Shown here in pieces: positions 28,670-37,025 of a stretch of DNA of 64,000 nucleotides. Origin of the DNA: JAMXLO01 sp963749575 (GTDB taxonomy: Bacteria; Pseudomonadota; Alphaproteobacteria; Acetobacterales; Acetobacteraceae); the NCBI GenBank assembly GCA_963749575.1, contig CAVVNM010000011.1:1-64000 (forward strand). The letters are read 5' to 3'. The notes below the pieces were generated by a model. The model was not told the origin of the DNA and did no database searches. It saw only the letters and a list, made by a program, of their open reading frames with translations. Within the stretch, counting starts at the first letter, position 1; every line of letters begins with the position of its first letter. The translations under genes and the position numbers were made by a program.

Positions 28670-28763
28670 CCCCCTCCCCTTGCGGGAGGGGGTTGGGGGG
28701 AGGGGGCGCCGCGGGTACTGGCAACGCCCCCTCCCCCCAACCCCCTCCCGCAAGGGGAGGGGG
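28670..28763. repeat. Perfect 39-bp inverted repeat with 16-nt loop between urtC and urtB
   Basis: Arms 28670-28708 and 28725-28763 are exact reverse complements, made of two copies of the 35-bp repeat also found in ureF. In RNA the stem would be extremely stable. It occupies most of the 146-bp gap between urtB and urtC and could cause termination, protect the upstream urtAB transcript or simply be a paired mobile-like repeat. There is no T-tract, so a classical intrinsic terminator is not supported. Confidence 0.9.
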
Positions 28764-28801
28764 AGTAATTCTGCTCGAGCCCACGACCTCGCCCTGCCCC
28801 G

Positions 28802-30397
28802 TCATGCCTCGGCCGCCCGTCCCTTGAGCGGGAACATGCCCCGCGGGCGGCGCTGAATGAACAGGATCAGCATCACCAGCACGACGATCTTGCCCAGCAC
28901 CGCGCCGGCCACCGGTTCGAGGAACTTGTTGACGATGCCCAGCGTCAACGCGCCCATCACGGTGCCCCAGAGGTTGCCGACGCCGCCGAACACCACGACC
29001 ATGAAGCTGTCGATGATGTAGCTCTGCCCCAGGTTGGGCGACACGTTGTCGATCTGGCTCAGCGCCACGCCCGCCATGCCGGCGACGCCCGAGCCGAGCC
29101 CGAATGTCAGCGCATCGATCCACGGCGTGCGGATGCCCATCGCCGCGGCCATCTGCCGGTTCTGCGTCACCGCGCGCATCGCCAGGCCCAGCGAGGTGAA
29201 GCGCAGCGCCGCCATCAGCGCCGCCAGCACCAGGAACGCGAACACGATGATATACAGCCGGTTATAGGTGATCGTCAGGTCGCCAAGCTCGGTCGCGCCG
29301 CTCATCCAGTCCGGCGTGCCGACGTCGCGGTTGTTCGGACCGAAGATCGAGCGCACCGCCTGTTGCAGGATCAGCGACAATCCCCAGGTCGCCAGCAGCG
29401 TCTCCAGCGGCCGGCCGTACAGCCAGCGGATCAGCGTGCGCTCGATGGCGATGCCGATCAGTCCGGCGACGATGAAGGCAAGCGGCACCGCGATCAGCAG
29501 GCTGGCGCCGAACAGCCCAGGTGCGTAGCCGCGGATCGCCTGCTGCACCATGAAGGTCACGTAGGCGCCGATCATCACCATCTCGCCATGCGCCATGTTG
29601 ATCACGCCCATGACGCCGAAGGTGATCGCCAGCCCCGCCGCCGCCAGCAGCAGCACCGAGCCGAGCGACAGCCCGTAGTAGATGCTCTGCAGGATGCTCC
29701 AGAGCTGCAGATTGCGGTCGATCGCTGCCACCGCGGCGGCGGCCGCCTGCGCCACCGCCGGAGGCTGGTCCGACAGCGACGCGAGCAGGCTGCGGCTGTC
29801 GATGTCGCCGCGTTCGCGCAGCACGTCGATCGCGGCCAGCCGATCGGCGTCGCCGGCATTGTCGGCGGACAGCAGCGCGGCGGCGCGCGCCTGCTCCATG
29901 CGACGCTTCACGCCGGCATCGGTTTCGCGTTGCAGTGCGCGCTCCAGCGCCGGCAGCGCGGCCGGGTCGTGCGAATGGAACACCGCCTCGGCCGCGTCGA
30001 AGCGCGTGGCCGCATCCGGCGCGAACAGGCGCAGGCTGCCAAGCGCTGCATCGACCTCGCCACGGACCGCATTGTTCATGCGCACCGGCTTGAGGCCGCT
30101 CGACATGACGTCGGGCGCCGGCTTGCCGGTCGCGGCATCGATGAACGAGCCGTCATCTGCCTTGATGAACAGCGCCTTGTCAGAGGTGCGCGCGAACAGC
30201 CGGCCGGCCTGCAACGCAGACAGGATGGCGGCAGCCTGCGGATGACCCGACAGCGCGAGCATGCCGACGCCTTGGCGGATCGTCTCGAAACTTGGCGAGG
30301 CCAACGCCGCGAACGCTTCGTCGGCCGATTGTGCCCGGCCCGTCACTGGCGCCAGTGCCAGCAAGGCGATCAGCAGCAGGCAGGCAAGACGCTTCAT
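28802..30397 (-). CDS. urtB: Urea ABC transporter permease UrtB with N-terminal periplasmic domain
   Basis: A 531-residue permease. After a signal-type segment (KRLACLLLIALLALAPVTGR) comes an extracytoplasmic helical domain of about 200 residues (FAALASPSFETIRQGVGML and a run of Ala/Asp/Arg-rich helices), then the LivH-like membrane part starting near SIYYGLSLGSVLLLAAAGLA, with VMGVINMAHGEMVMIGAYV. The long N-terminal domain is normal for proteobacterial UrtB. The ATG at 30397 was chosen over the open frame to 30454 because it begins the signal segment. It forms the channel with UrtC. Confidence 0.94.
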   Translation of the reverse strand: MKRLACLLLIALLALAPVTGRAQSADEAFAALASPSFETIRQGVGMLALSGHPQAAAILSALQAGRLFARTSDKALFIKADDGSFIDAATGKPAPDVMSSGLKPVRMNNAVRGEVDAALGSLRLFAPDAATRFDAAEAVFHSHDPAALPALERALQRETDAGVKRRMEQARAAALLSADNAGDADRLAAIDVLRERGDIDSRSLLASLSDQPPAVAQAAAAAVAAIDRNLQLWSILQSIYYGLSLGSVLLLAAAGLAITFGVMGVINMAHGEMVMIGAYVTFMVQQAIRGYAPGLFGASLLIAVPLAFIVAGLIGIAIERTLIRWLYGRPLETLLATWGLSLILQQAVRSIFGPNNRDVGTPDWMSGATELGDLTITYNRLYIIVFAFLVLAALMAALRFTSLGLAMRAVTQNRQMAAAMGIRTPWIDALTFGLGSGVAGMAGVALSQIDNVSPNLGQSYIIDSFMVVVFGGVGNLWGTVMGALTLGIVNKFLEPVAGAVLGKIVVLVMLILFIQRRPRGMFPLKGRAAEA

Positions 30398-30474
30398 CGG
30401 CGGGCTTCCAGGAAGCGGTTGGGGGTGGCCCGGGAGGAAGCGGGCCACCCCCATGGGATGGTCGGCTCAGGCCA

Positions 30475-31812
30475 TCATGCCTTCTTGCCGCCACCTGCTC
30501 CACACTTGCCGGTCTTGACGTTGAACGCGCCGCACGACAGCGGCGCACGCCAGTCGCCGATCAGGTCCTTGGTGTCCTCGACATACGGCGACCATTCCTG
30601 CGCGACCACCAGACCAGGCGTCTCCCAGACCGTGTTGAACTGGCCGTCGGCCTGCACCTCGCCGATCAGCACCGGCTTGGTGATGTGGTGGTTCGGCATC
30701 ATGGCGGAGAAGCCGCCCGACAGGTTCGGCACGGCAACGCCGATCAGCGCATCGATCACCGCATCGGACGCGGTGGTGCCGGCCTTCTCGACGCCCTTCA
30801 CCCACTGGTTGAAGCCGATGTAGTGCGCCTCCATCGGATCGTTGGTGGTGCGCTTGTCGTTCTTGATGAACTTGTGCCAGGCCTCGATGAACGCCTTGTT
30901 GTCGGGACTATCGACGCTCTCGAAGTAGTTCCACGCGGCGAGGTGGCCGACCAGCGGCTTGGTGTCGAGGCCGGCCAGCTCTTCCTCGCCGACGCTGAAC
31001 GCCACCACCGGGATGTCGGTCGCCTTGATGCCCTGGTTGCCAAGCTCCTTGTAGAACGGCACGTTGGCGTCGCCGTTGATGGTGGACACCACCGCGGTCT
31101 TCTTGCCGGCGGAGCCGAACTTCTTGATCGAGGCGACGATGTTCTGCCAGTCGGAATGACCGAACGGCGTGTAGTTGATCATGATGTCGTCCGGCGCGAC
31201 GCCCTTCACCTTCAGATAGGCTTCCAGGATCTGGTTGGTGGTGCGCGGATAGACGTAGTCGGTGCCGGCCAGCACCCAGCGCTTCACCTTGCCGTCGTTC
31301 ATCAGGTAATCGACCGCCGGGATCGCCTGCTGATTCGGCGCGGCGCCGGTGTAGAACACGTTGCGGCTGCATTCCTGGCCTTCGTACTGCACCGGATAGA
31401 ACAGGATGCCGTTCAGCTCCTCGAACACCGGCAGCACCGACTTGCGCGACACCGAGGTCCAGCAGCCGAACACCGCGGCGAACTTGTCCACCGACAGCAG
31501 GCCGCGCGCCTTCTCGGCGAACAGCGGCCAGTTGGAGGCGGGATCGACCACCACGGCTTCCAGCTTGCGCCCGAGCACACCGCCCTTGGCGTTCTGCTGC
31601 TCGATCAGCATCAGCATGACGTCCTTCAGCGTGGTCTCGCTGATCGCCATGGTGCCGGACAGCGAATGCAGGATGCCGATCTTGATCGGGCCGGTCTGCG
31701 CGGCGGCAGGCGTGAGGGCCGCCTTGACGCCGCCCATGGCAGCGAGCGTGGCGGCAGCAGCGCCGAGACCGCCGAGGCGGCGGCGCGTGAGCATGGTATC
31801 AGATGGTGCCAT
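30475..31812 (-). CDS. urtA: Urea ABC transporter substrate-binding protein UrtA
   Basis: A 445-residue periplasmic binding protein. It begins with a twin-arginine signal (TRRRLGGLGAAAATLAAMGG), so it is probably exported folded by Tat. The mature part starts PIKIGILHSLSGTMAISE and includes VFGCWTSVSRKSVLPVFEE, FYPVQYEGQECSRNVFYTGA and GTDYVYPRTTN, all typical of UrtA in the HAAT family. It captures urea for UrtBC. It is the first gene of the leftward urt-ure run; about 270 bp without a gene lie upstream and presumably hold the main promoter, though I see no clear operator there. Confidence 0.96.
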   Translation of the reverse strand: MAPSDTMLTRRRLGGLGAAAATLAAMGGVKAALTPAAAQTGPIKIGILHSLSGTMAISETTLKDVMLMLIEQQNAKGGVLGRKLEAVVVDPASNWPLFAEKARGLLSVDKFAAVFGCWTSVSRKSVLPVFEELNGILFYPVQYEGQECSRNVFYTGAAPNQQAIPAVDYLMNDGKVKRWVLAGTDYVYPRTTNQILEAYLKVKGVAPDDIMINYTPFGHSDWQNIVASIKKFGSAGKKTAVVSTINGDANVPFYKELGNQGIKATDIPVVAFSVGEEELAGLDTKPLVGHLAAWNYFESVDSPDNKAFIEAWHKFIKNDKRTTNDPMEAHYIGFNQWVKGVEKAGTTASDAVIDALIGVAVPNLSGGFSAMMPNHHITKPVLIGEVQADGQFNTVWETPGLVVAQEWSPYVEDTKDLIGDWRAPLSCGAFNVKTGKCGAGGGKKA

Positions 31813-32080
31813 AAGTCTGTTCCCTGTCCGTTCTGTTCTGTGGCGAGGCGACGCCTCGGATCACCATCGCGAGAGGTGCAACAGCCATGCCACAAACTCG
31901 TGAGGACACGCCCGCCGCTATGGCCGGGCATGATCGAGCCATTACGCCCCACCCGCGAAGATCAGTGCGGTTTATTAAGGCAACGAACCTGTCACTGACC
32001 AAATTTTAGGCTTGCAGAAGCGCTTGCCGAACGCGCCGGTGTGGGGTCGGATGATGGGCCACAAACCGGGAGCAGCGTCC

Positions 32081-32380
32081 ATGATCCACGTCGTCGCCAT
32101 CATCACGGCCAAGCCAGGCATGCGCGAAGCGATCCTCAAGGAGTTCCGCGCCAACGTGCCGGCGGTCCATGCGGAAAACGGCTGCATCGAATACGGCCCG
32201 GCGGTCGATGCCGGCGGTTCTCCCGCCAAGTTCGGTGACGACACGTTCGTGGTCATCGAGAAGTGGGAAAGCCCCGAGGCGCTGAAGGCGCATGCCGCCT
32301 CGCCGCACATGGCCGCCTATGCCGGGAAGACCCGCGAGATGATCGCCAACCGCGTCATCCACGTGCTGTCACCGGCGTGA
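32081..32380 (+). CDS. Antibiotic-biosynthesis-monooxygenase-fold protein (YgiN-like)
   Basis: A 99-residue single-domain ABM protein of the dimeric alpha/beta-barrel fold. It has IHVVAIITAKPGMREAILKE, the central ENGCIEYGP motif and FVVIEKWESPEALKAHAASP with HMAAY, as in YgiN-type quinol monooxygenases. The ATG at 32081 is preceded by GGGAG eight bases away. It is divergent from urtA and followed by a repeat and minC. It may oxidise quinols or other small aromatic compounds, but the substrate is not predictable. Confidence 0.8.
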   Translation: MIHVVAIITAKPGMREAILKEFRANVPAVHAENGCIEYGPAVDAGGSPAKFGDDTFVVIEKWESPEALKAHAASPHMAAYAGKTREMIANRVIHVLSPA

Positions 32381-32388
32381 CCGAAATC

Positions 32389-32426
32389 TCCCTCTCCCGC
32401 GCAGCGGGGGAGGGTTGGGGCGGGGC
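32389..32426. repeat. GC-rich palindromic repeat, variant of the C/G-rich family
   Basis: CTCCCTCTCCCGCGCAGCG is followed by GGGGAGGGTTGGGGCGGGG, giving a hairpin similar in layout to the 35-bp repeat at 20727 and 28670 but diverged. It follows the ABM gene directly and could end its transcript. Confidence 0.5.
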
Positions 32427-32460
32427 CGCATCCGGGGATCGGCAATCTCCAATTCGCCGC

Positions 32461-32500
32461 CCACAGAATTTTCCACAGGATATTACATAATATCCACAGC
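32461..32500. promoter_or_regulatory. AT-rich 18-bp palindrome flanked by CCACAG repeats upstream of minC
   Basis: GGATATTA-CA-TAATATCC (32478-32495) is a perfect inverted repeat in an AT-rich island. CCACAG occurs three times here (32461, 32473 and 32494), partly overlapping the palindrome ends; TTTTCCACA and ATATCCACA each differ by one base from the DnaA box. It lies about 80-95 bp upstream of minC and may be an operator for the min operon. No binding protein can be named. Confidence 0.45.
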
Positions 32501-32572
32501 TCTTTCTTCTTGCAGCGAAATCTATGGCGGTTCCGGTTGACCATCACGCCGTGCTGTTGGTACGCCGAATAG

Positions 32573-33268
32573 GTGCCCACAGCCGATTCGCGTCCGTTCA
32601 TCCGAGTCCGCGGCCGATCGTTCATGGCGCTCGTTCTCGCGCCCGAACCGCCCGTGGAGGATTGGCTTGACGCGCTCGACGCGCAGATCAGCCGCTCGCC
32701 ATCGTTCTTCGCCGGCCGTCCCGTGGTGTTGGATCTGGCCGCGCTGCCCATCGAACAGCCCGATGTCGCCGGCCTGCTGCAACGGCTGAACAGCCGCGGC
32801 GTCCGCATCATCGGCACCGAAGGGGCGCATCCGTCCTGGCAGGGGCTGGAAGCCTGGGCGCCGCTGCACGCCAGCGGAACGCGCCCGGCGCGCGCGATCG
32901 ACGTGCCCGACGAACCCCGGCCCGCGCCGACCCAGGACAGCACGTCGCTGCTGATCGATCAGCCGGTGCGGTCTGGCCAGTCCATCGTGTTCGAGAAAGG
33001 CGATGTGAGCATCGTCGGCTCCGTAGCCTCCGGAGCCGAGGTGATCGCCAGCGGGTCGGTCCACATCTACGGCACGCTGCGTGGTCGCGCGATCGCCGGT
33101 CTCACCGGCAACCATCGTGCCCGCATCTTCTGCCGCAAACTCGAAGCCGAACTGCTGGCGATCGACGGCGTGTATCAGACCGCCGATGACATGGACGCGA
33201 CGCTGCGCGGCAAGCCGGTGCAGGCCTGGCTTGTCGGCGAGGCGATGATGTTGGCAACGCTCGACTGA
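32573..33268 (+). CDS. minC: Septum site-determining protein MinC
   Basis: A 231-residue MinC, the FtsZ-assembly inhibitor that blocks polar division. The N-terminal part (residues about 10-105) matches the FtsZ-inhibiting domain, and the C-terminal beta-helix has QPVRSGQSIVFEKGDVSIVG, SGAEVIASGSVHIYGTLRGR and AIAGLTGNHRARIFC, which bind MinD and FtsZ. The start is a GTG at 32573; a clear ribosome-binding site is not obvious. It is the first gene of minCDE on the plus strand. Confidence 0.92.
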   Translation: MPTADSRPFIRVRGRSFMALVLAPEPPVEDWLDALDAQISRSPSFFAGRPVVLDLAALPIEQPDVAGLLQRLNSRGVRIIGTEGAHPSWQGLEAWAPLHASGTRPARAIDVPDEPRPAPTQDSTSLLIDQPVRSGQSIVFEKGDVSIVGSVASGAEVIASGSVHIYGTLRGRAIAGLTGNHRARIFCRKLEAELLAIDGVYQTADDMDATLRGKPVQAWLVGEAMMLATLD

Positions 33269-33286
33269 ACCGAGGGGAGAAACTCG

Positions 33287-34105
33287 ATGGCCACGGTCCT
33301 CGTCGTGACATCCGGAAAGGGCGGCGTCGGCAAGACGACCTCTACCGCCGCCCTCGGCGCCGCGCTGGCGCAGCAAGGTCAGCATGTGGTGGTGGTCGAT
33401 TTCGATGTCGGGCTGCGCAACCTCGACCTGGTGATGGGTGCGGAACGCCGCGTGGTGTTCGACCTGATCAACGTCGTGCAGGGCGACGCCAAGCTGCCGC
33501 AGGCGTTGATCCGCGACAAGCGCATCGACACGCTGTCGCTGCTGCCGGCTTCGCAGACGCGCGACAAGGAAGCGCTGACGGCCGAAGGAGTGGCGCGGGT
33601 GATCGCCGAACTGCGGGAGAAATTCGACTGGGTGATCTGCGACAGTCCCGCGGGTATCGAGCGTGGCGCCACCTTGGCCATGCGCCATGCCGATGCCGCG
33701 GTGGTCGTGACCAATCCGGAAGTGTCGTCGGTGCGCGATTCGGACCGTATCATCGGCATGCTCGATTCGAAGACGGCGAAGGCCGAGAAAGGCGAACGGA
33801 TCGACAAGCATCTGCTGCTGACGCGTTATGATCCGGCCCGTGCCGCGCGCGGCGAGATGCTGAAGACCGAGGACGTCCTGGAAATCCTGTCGATCCCGCT
33901 GCTCGGCATCATCCCGGAGAGCGAGGACGTTCTGCGGGCCTCGAACCTCGGCAGCCCGGTGACGATCGGCAGCCCCAACAGTGTGCCGGCGAAGGCGTAT
34001 TTCGAGGCGGCACGGCGGCTGCGCGGAGAGACACTGGTCGTGACAGTGCCAGCTGAACGCCGTGGTCTGATGGGACGTCTGTTCGGCCGGAGGGCCGTCG
34101 CATGA
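33287..34105 (+). CDS. minD: Septum site-determining ATPase MinD
   Basis: A 272-residue ParA/MinD ATPase. The deviant Walker A is TSGKGGVGKTTSTAALG, switch I includes DFDVGLRNLDLVMGAE, and Walker B is VICDSPAGIERGA; LLTRYDPARAARGEML is typical. The C-terminal RRGLMGRLFGRRA forms the amphipathic membrane-targeting helix. ATP-bound MinD dimers recruit MinC and oscillate under MinE. It starts 18 bp after minC with GAGGGGAGAAA upstream and overlaps minE as ATGA. Confidence 0.97.
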   Translation: MATVLVVTSGKGGVGKTTSTAALGAALAQQGQHVVVVDFDVGLRNLDLVMGAERRVVFDLINVVQGDAKLPQALIRDKRIDTLSLLPASQTRDKEALTAEGVARVIAELREKFDWVICDSPAGIERGATLAMRHADAAVVVTNPEVSSVRDSDRIIGMLDSKTAKAEKGERIDKHLLLTRYDPARAARGEMLKTEDVLEILSIPLLGIIPESEDVLRASNLGSPVTIGSPNSVPAKAYFEAARRLRGETLVVTVPAERRGLMGRLFGRRAVA

Positions 34106-34395
34106 ATCTGCTCGGCCTGTTTCGCCGCCGCAATTCCGCGCCGGTCGCGCGCGAGCGGCTCCAGGTGCTGCTGGCGCATGAGCGCGCGTTCGCCGGCAAG
34201 TCCGATCTGCTGGCCGTGTTGCAGGAGGAGATCATCGCGGTGATCGCGAGGCACGTGACGATCGAGCGCGAACGGGTGCAGATCAAGCTCGACCGCGGCG
34301 ATCCGATCTCGATCCTGGAGATCGACGTGGAGGTCCCCAGCGCGGCAGCGGCGGCGGCGCTGCGCGCGGCGCGGCCGGCGATGGCCGGAGGCTGA
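34102..34395 (+). CDS. minE: Cell division topological specificity factor MinE
   Basis: A 97-residue MinE. The N-terminal LLGLFRRRNSAPVARERLQV is the membrane- and MinD-contacting segment, LLAHERAF follows, and the C-terminal dimerisation domain includes LQEEIIAVIARHV and LEIDVEVPSA. It stimulates MinD ATPase and so drives pole-to-pole oscillation. It overlaps minD by 4 bp and ends 4 bp from the convergent treY stop. Confidence 0.95.
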   Translation: MNLLGLFRRRNSAPVARERLQVLLAHERAFAGKSDLLAVLQEEIIAVIARHVTIERERVQIKLDRGDPISILEIDVEVPSAAAAAALRAARPAMAGG

Positions 34396-34399
34396 GGCG

Positions 34400-37025
34400 C
34401 TATTCCGTCGCCAGCAGCGCGACCGGGCAGCGGGCGAGAATTGTAGCAAGCGGTATCTGCCGGCTGCGCAGCCGCAAGGATGTGCCGCTGATGCGATCGC
34501 GCATGCTCCGTCCGACCAGATCCTCCGGCATGAGCAGCGCCGTGTCGTGCCAGGCCGTGCCGCAAATGCCGATAATGTCGATGCCCGACGCGTAACCGGT
34601 TGCCTCGCCATGGCGAGCCGCAGGTGAAGCAGGCTCGATCGGGATTGCTTCGTCGCCGGGCTCCTCGCAATGACAGGAACAGACCAGCCGCGGCACCACA
34701 ACCACGCAATGTGCATCGGCGCGCGATCGCGCAAACGCCACCACGTGTGCCGCCAGACGTCCTGTCACCTCGACCGGCCGATACTCTCCGCGGGCGAACA
34801 GGTCCGGGACTTCGCGCCGCATCGCGAGCGCACGCCGGATCACCGCCTGCTTCACTCTCCCGTCCTGCCAATGCGCCGCCAGCGCGACCGGCGACGCATC
34901 GGCCTTCAGTGCGTCGATGCGCCGCGCAAAATCGACCGGCCGACGATTGTCGGGATCCACCATGCTCTGATCCCAGAACTCGGCACCCTGATAGACATCC
35001 GGCACACCCGGCACGGTCAGCTTCAGCAGCGTCTGCGCCAATCCGTTCACCGCGCCGGCGGGCCCGATGCGCCGCGCGAACGCGGAAACCTCGGCGATGA
35101 ACCCGCCATCCGCCATGATCGAATAGAGGAACGATCGGGCCGCGTCCTCGTAATCCAGATCCGGCGCCTCCCAGTCCGTCGCGAGCTTGGCCTCGCGCAA
35201 CGCCTTGAGCTGCCAGTCGGCCAGCCGTTCCGGGTAGTCCCGCAGGTTCTCCGCATCGGCCGGCCATGCGCCAACGATCATCTGATACAGCATCGCCTCA
35301 TCGCCCGGTGAGGGCATCGGGCCATCGCCATGCCGCCGATGCGGCGCGTTCAGCACGAACCAGTGGCGGATCACGCGCTCCCACTCAGCAGGGATCTCGC
35401 TGAGCACCGCGAGCCTCGCGCGAACGTCTTCACCGCGCTTGTGGTCGTGTGTTGCCGTGGCCAGCATCGCGTCGGGAAACCGCTCGCGCCGCGCGAGACA
35501 CGCCGCATGGAACTCCTGCACCGTCGCGCTGAAGCGCCGCACGTCGGCGCCCACCTCGTTGCGCGACAGCAGCACGCCGTACCGGTAGTACGCAGTGTCC
35601 TCGACTGCCTTCGCCGCGAGCGCAGCGCTCAGTTGCTGGAAGCGGATGGCCGCTTCCGGCGTCGCCGCGTCCCCCAGCCAGCGTTCCAGCAGTGCGAGCG
35701 TCGGACGATACGTCGCAGGAACCTCCCTCAACGCACCGGCCACCGCTGTCGCGACGGCACCGGACCGTTGCCCGAGGCCATAGCTGCGATACACCGGGAA
35801 ATGCGCGAGCAACGCGACCAACGCGCGCCGGATCGCGGCAGGCGTGATATCTCGGGTCTCGACACTGCTCGAGCGCGATGCGATGCAGCGCAGCAACTGC
35901 CGCATCGAGCTGTGACGTGAACGCGTGTTCCAGCACATCGCGCCGCGCTGCGGTCTCCTCCGCAGCAAAATCGGCTGGACGACCACTCACTCTGCCCCAA
36001 AGAGAGCGCAGCGCCGCCGCGCCGGAACCGTCGTGCAGCAGCGCGTTCACCTGATCCATGAAGTCGTAGCCACTGGTGCCGTCCACCGCCCAGTCATCCG
36101 GCAGGCGCTCACCGGCGCCGAGGATCTTCTCGACGACCAACCAGGCTGGACCTTGCGGCGCATCCGCCGGCCGCTGGCCCGCCAGTTCATCGAATCGCGC
36201 GCGAAGCCGGCGACAATAGCCGGCCGGATCAGCCAGACCATCGACATGATCGACCCGCACACCGTCGAGCAGCCCCTCTTGGTAAAGACGCAGCAGCGTC
36301 GCGTGCGTCGCGTCGAACACCGTTTCATCCTCGACACGCAATCCCACCAGAGCGTTGATGTCGAAGAAGCGACGCCAGTTGGTTGCGTCACCCGCGGTGC
36401 GCCACCAGGCAAGCCGGTAGTGCTGGTGTTCCAGAAGGCGATGCAGCCGTCGCCTCCCCGCCTGCGTTGTCGGATCGAACGCATTGGTCGACGCCGCGGT
36501 GATCTGGGCATGATCCTCCGGGCGGACCGGAAATTCCGTGTCGAAGTAGCGGATGAGGGGGCGGCCGTGGTTCCGCACCAGGGTGATCGAGCCGTTCCGC
36601 AGCGCGTCGCCGTACGGTTCGCCGAGGAATGGTGCCAGCACCTTGCCATGCACGTCCCAGTCGATATCGAAGAACCTCGCGTAGCGGCTCGCGCGACCGT
36701 GTCGCAGCACGTCGGCCCACCAGGGATTTTCCATCCCGCCTGCAGCCATGTGGTTCGGCACGATATCGACGATCAGGCCAAGTCCGGCGGCACGCAGCGT
36801 GGCGACAAGGCTCCGCAGTCCAGCCTCGCCGCCAAGTTCCGGATTGACGCGCGTGGGGTCCGTCACGTCATAGCCATGCATCGAGCCGGCCCGCGCGGCG
36901 AGGATCGGCGAGCTGTAAAGGTGGCTGATCCCGAGCGCCGACACGTATGGCACCAGTCTGGTCGCATCGAGGAAGGTGAAGTCGCGGTGCAGCTGCAGCC
37001 GCATGGTCGCGCGCGGCGCGGTCAT
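34400..37025 (-). CDS. treY: Malto-oligosyltrehalose synthase TreY, one frame break and a repeat insertion
   Basis: GH13 enzyme that turns the reducing end of alpha-1,4-glucans into a trehalosyl end. It has LHRDFTFLDATRLVPYVSALG with ISHLYSSPI, DIVPNHMA, the nucleophile region LLDGVRVDHVDGLADP, VVEKILGAGE with the acid/base Glu, and in the second half VPGVPDVYQGAEFWDQSMVD. A +1 break near 35,890 separates the halves; corrected length is 874 residues. The C-terminal domain contains about 37 residues (CSCHCEEPGDEAIPIE onward) encoded by a dispersed repeat, after which GTAWHDTALLMPEDL resumes the family pattern. The ATG at 37025 overlaps the malQ stop. It is the last gene of the glg/tre operon. 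Confidence 0.9.
34558..34676. repeat. GTCATTGCGAGGAGC-type dispersed repeat inside treY
   Basis: On the minus strand, GTCATTGCGAGGAGCCCGG followed by CGACGAAGCAATCCC matches a repeat common between genes in many bacteria, whose translation gives CHCEE-x-x-DEAI peptides. The core is 34634-34675; the adjoining bases to about 34558 also lack TreY similarity. It is in frame within treY. Confidence 0.65.

Noticed and set aside
28670..28763. Intrinsic terminator after urtB
   Set aside because: The stem is very strong but no T-tract follows in either direction, and the operon continues; recorded as a repeat instead.
30292..31998. Plus-strand open frame of 568 codons over urtA/urtB
   Set aside because: Antisense to two clearly identified urea transporter genes, with Arg/His/Gln-rich composition typical of shadow frames.
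32461..32500. Possible replication origin because of DnaA-box-like sites
   Set aside because: Only two one-mismatch boxes are present, and no dnaA, dnaN or gidA genes are nearby; a promoter-type regulatory site is more likely.
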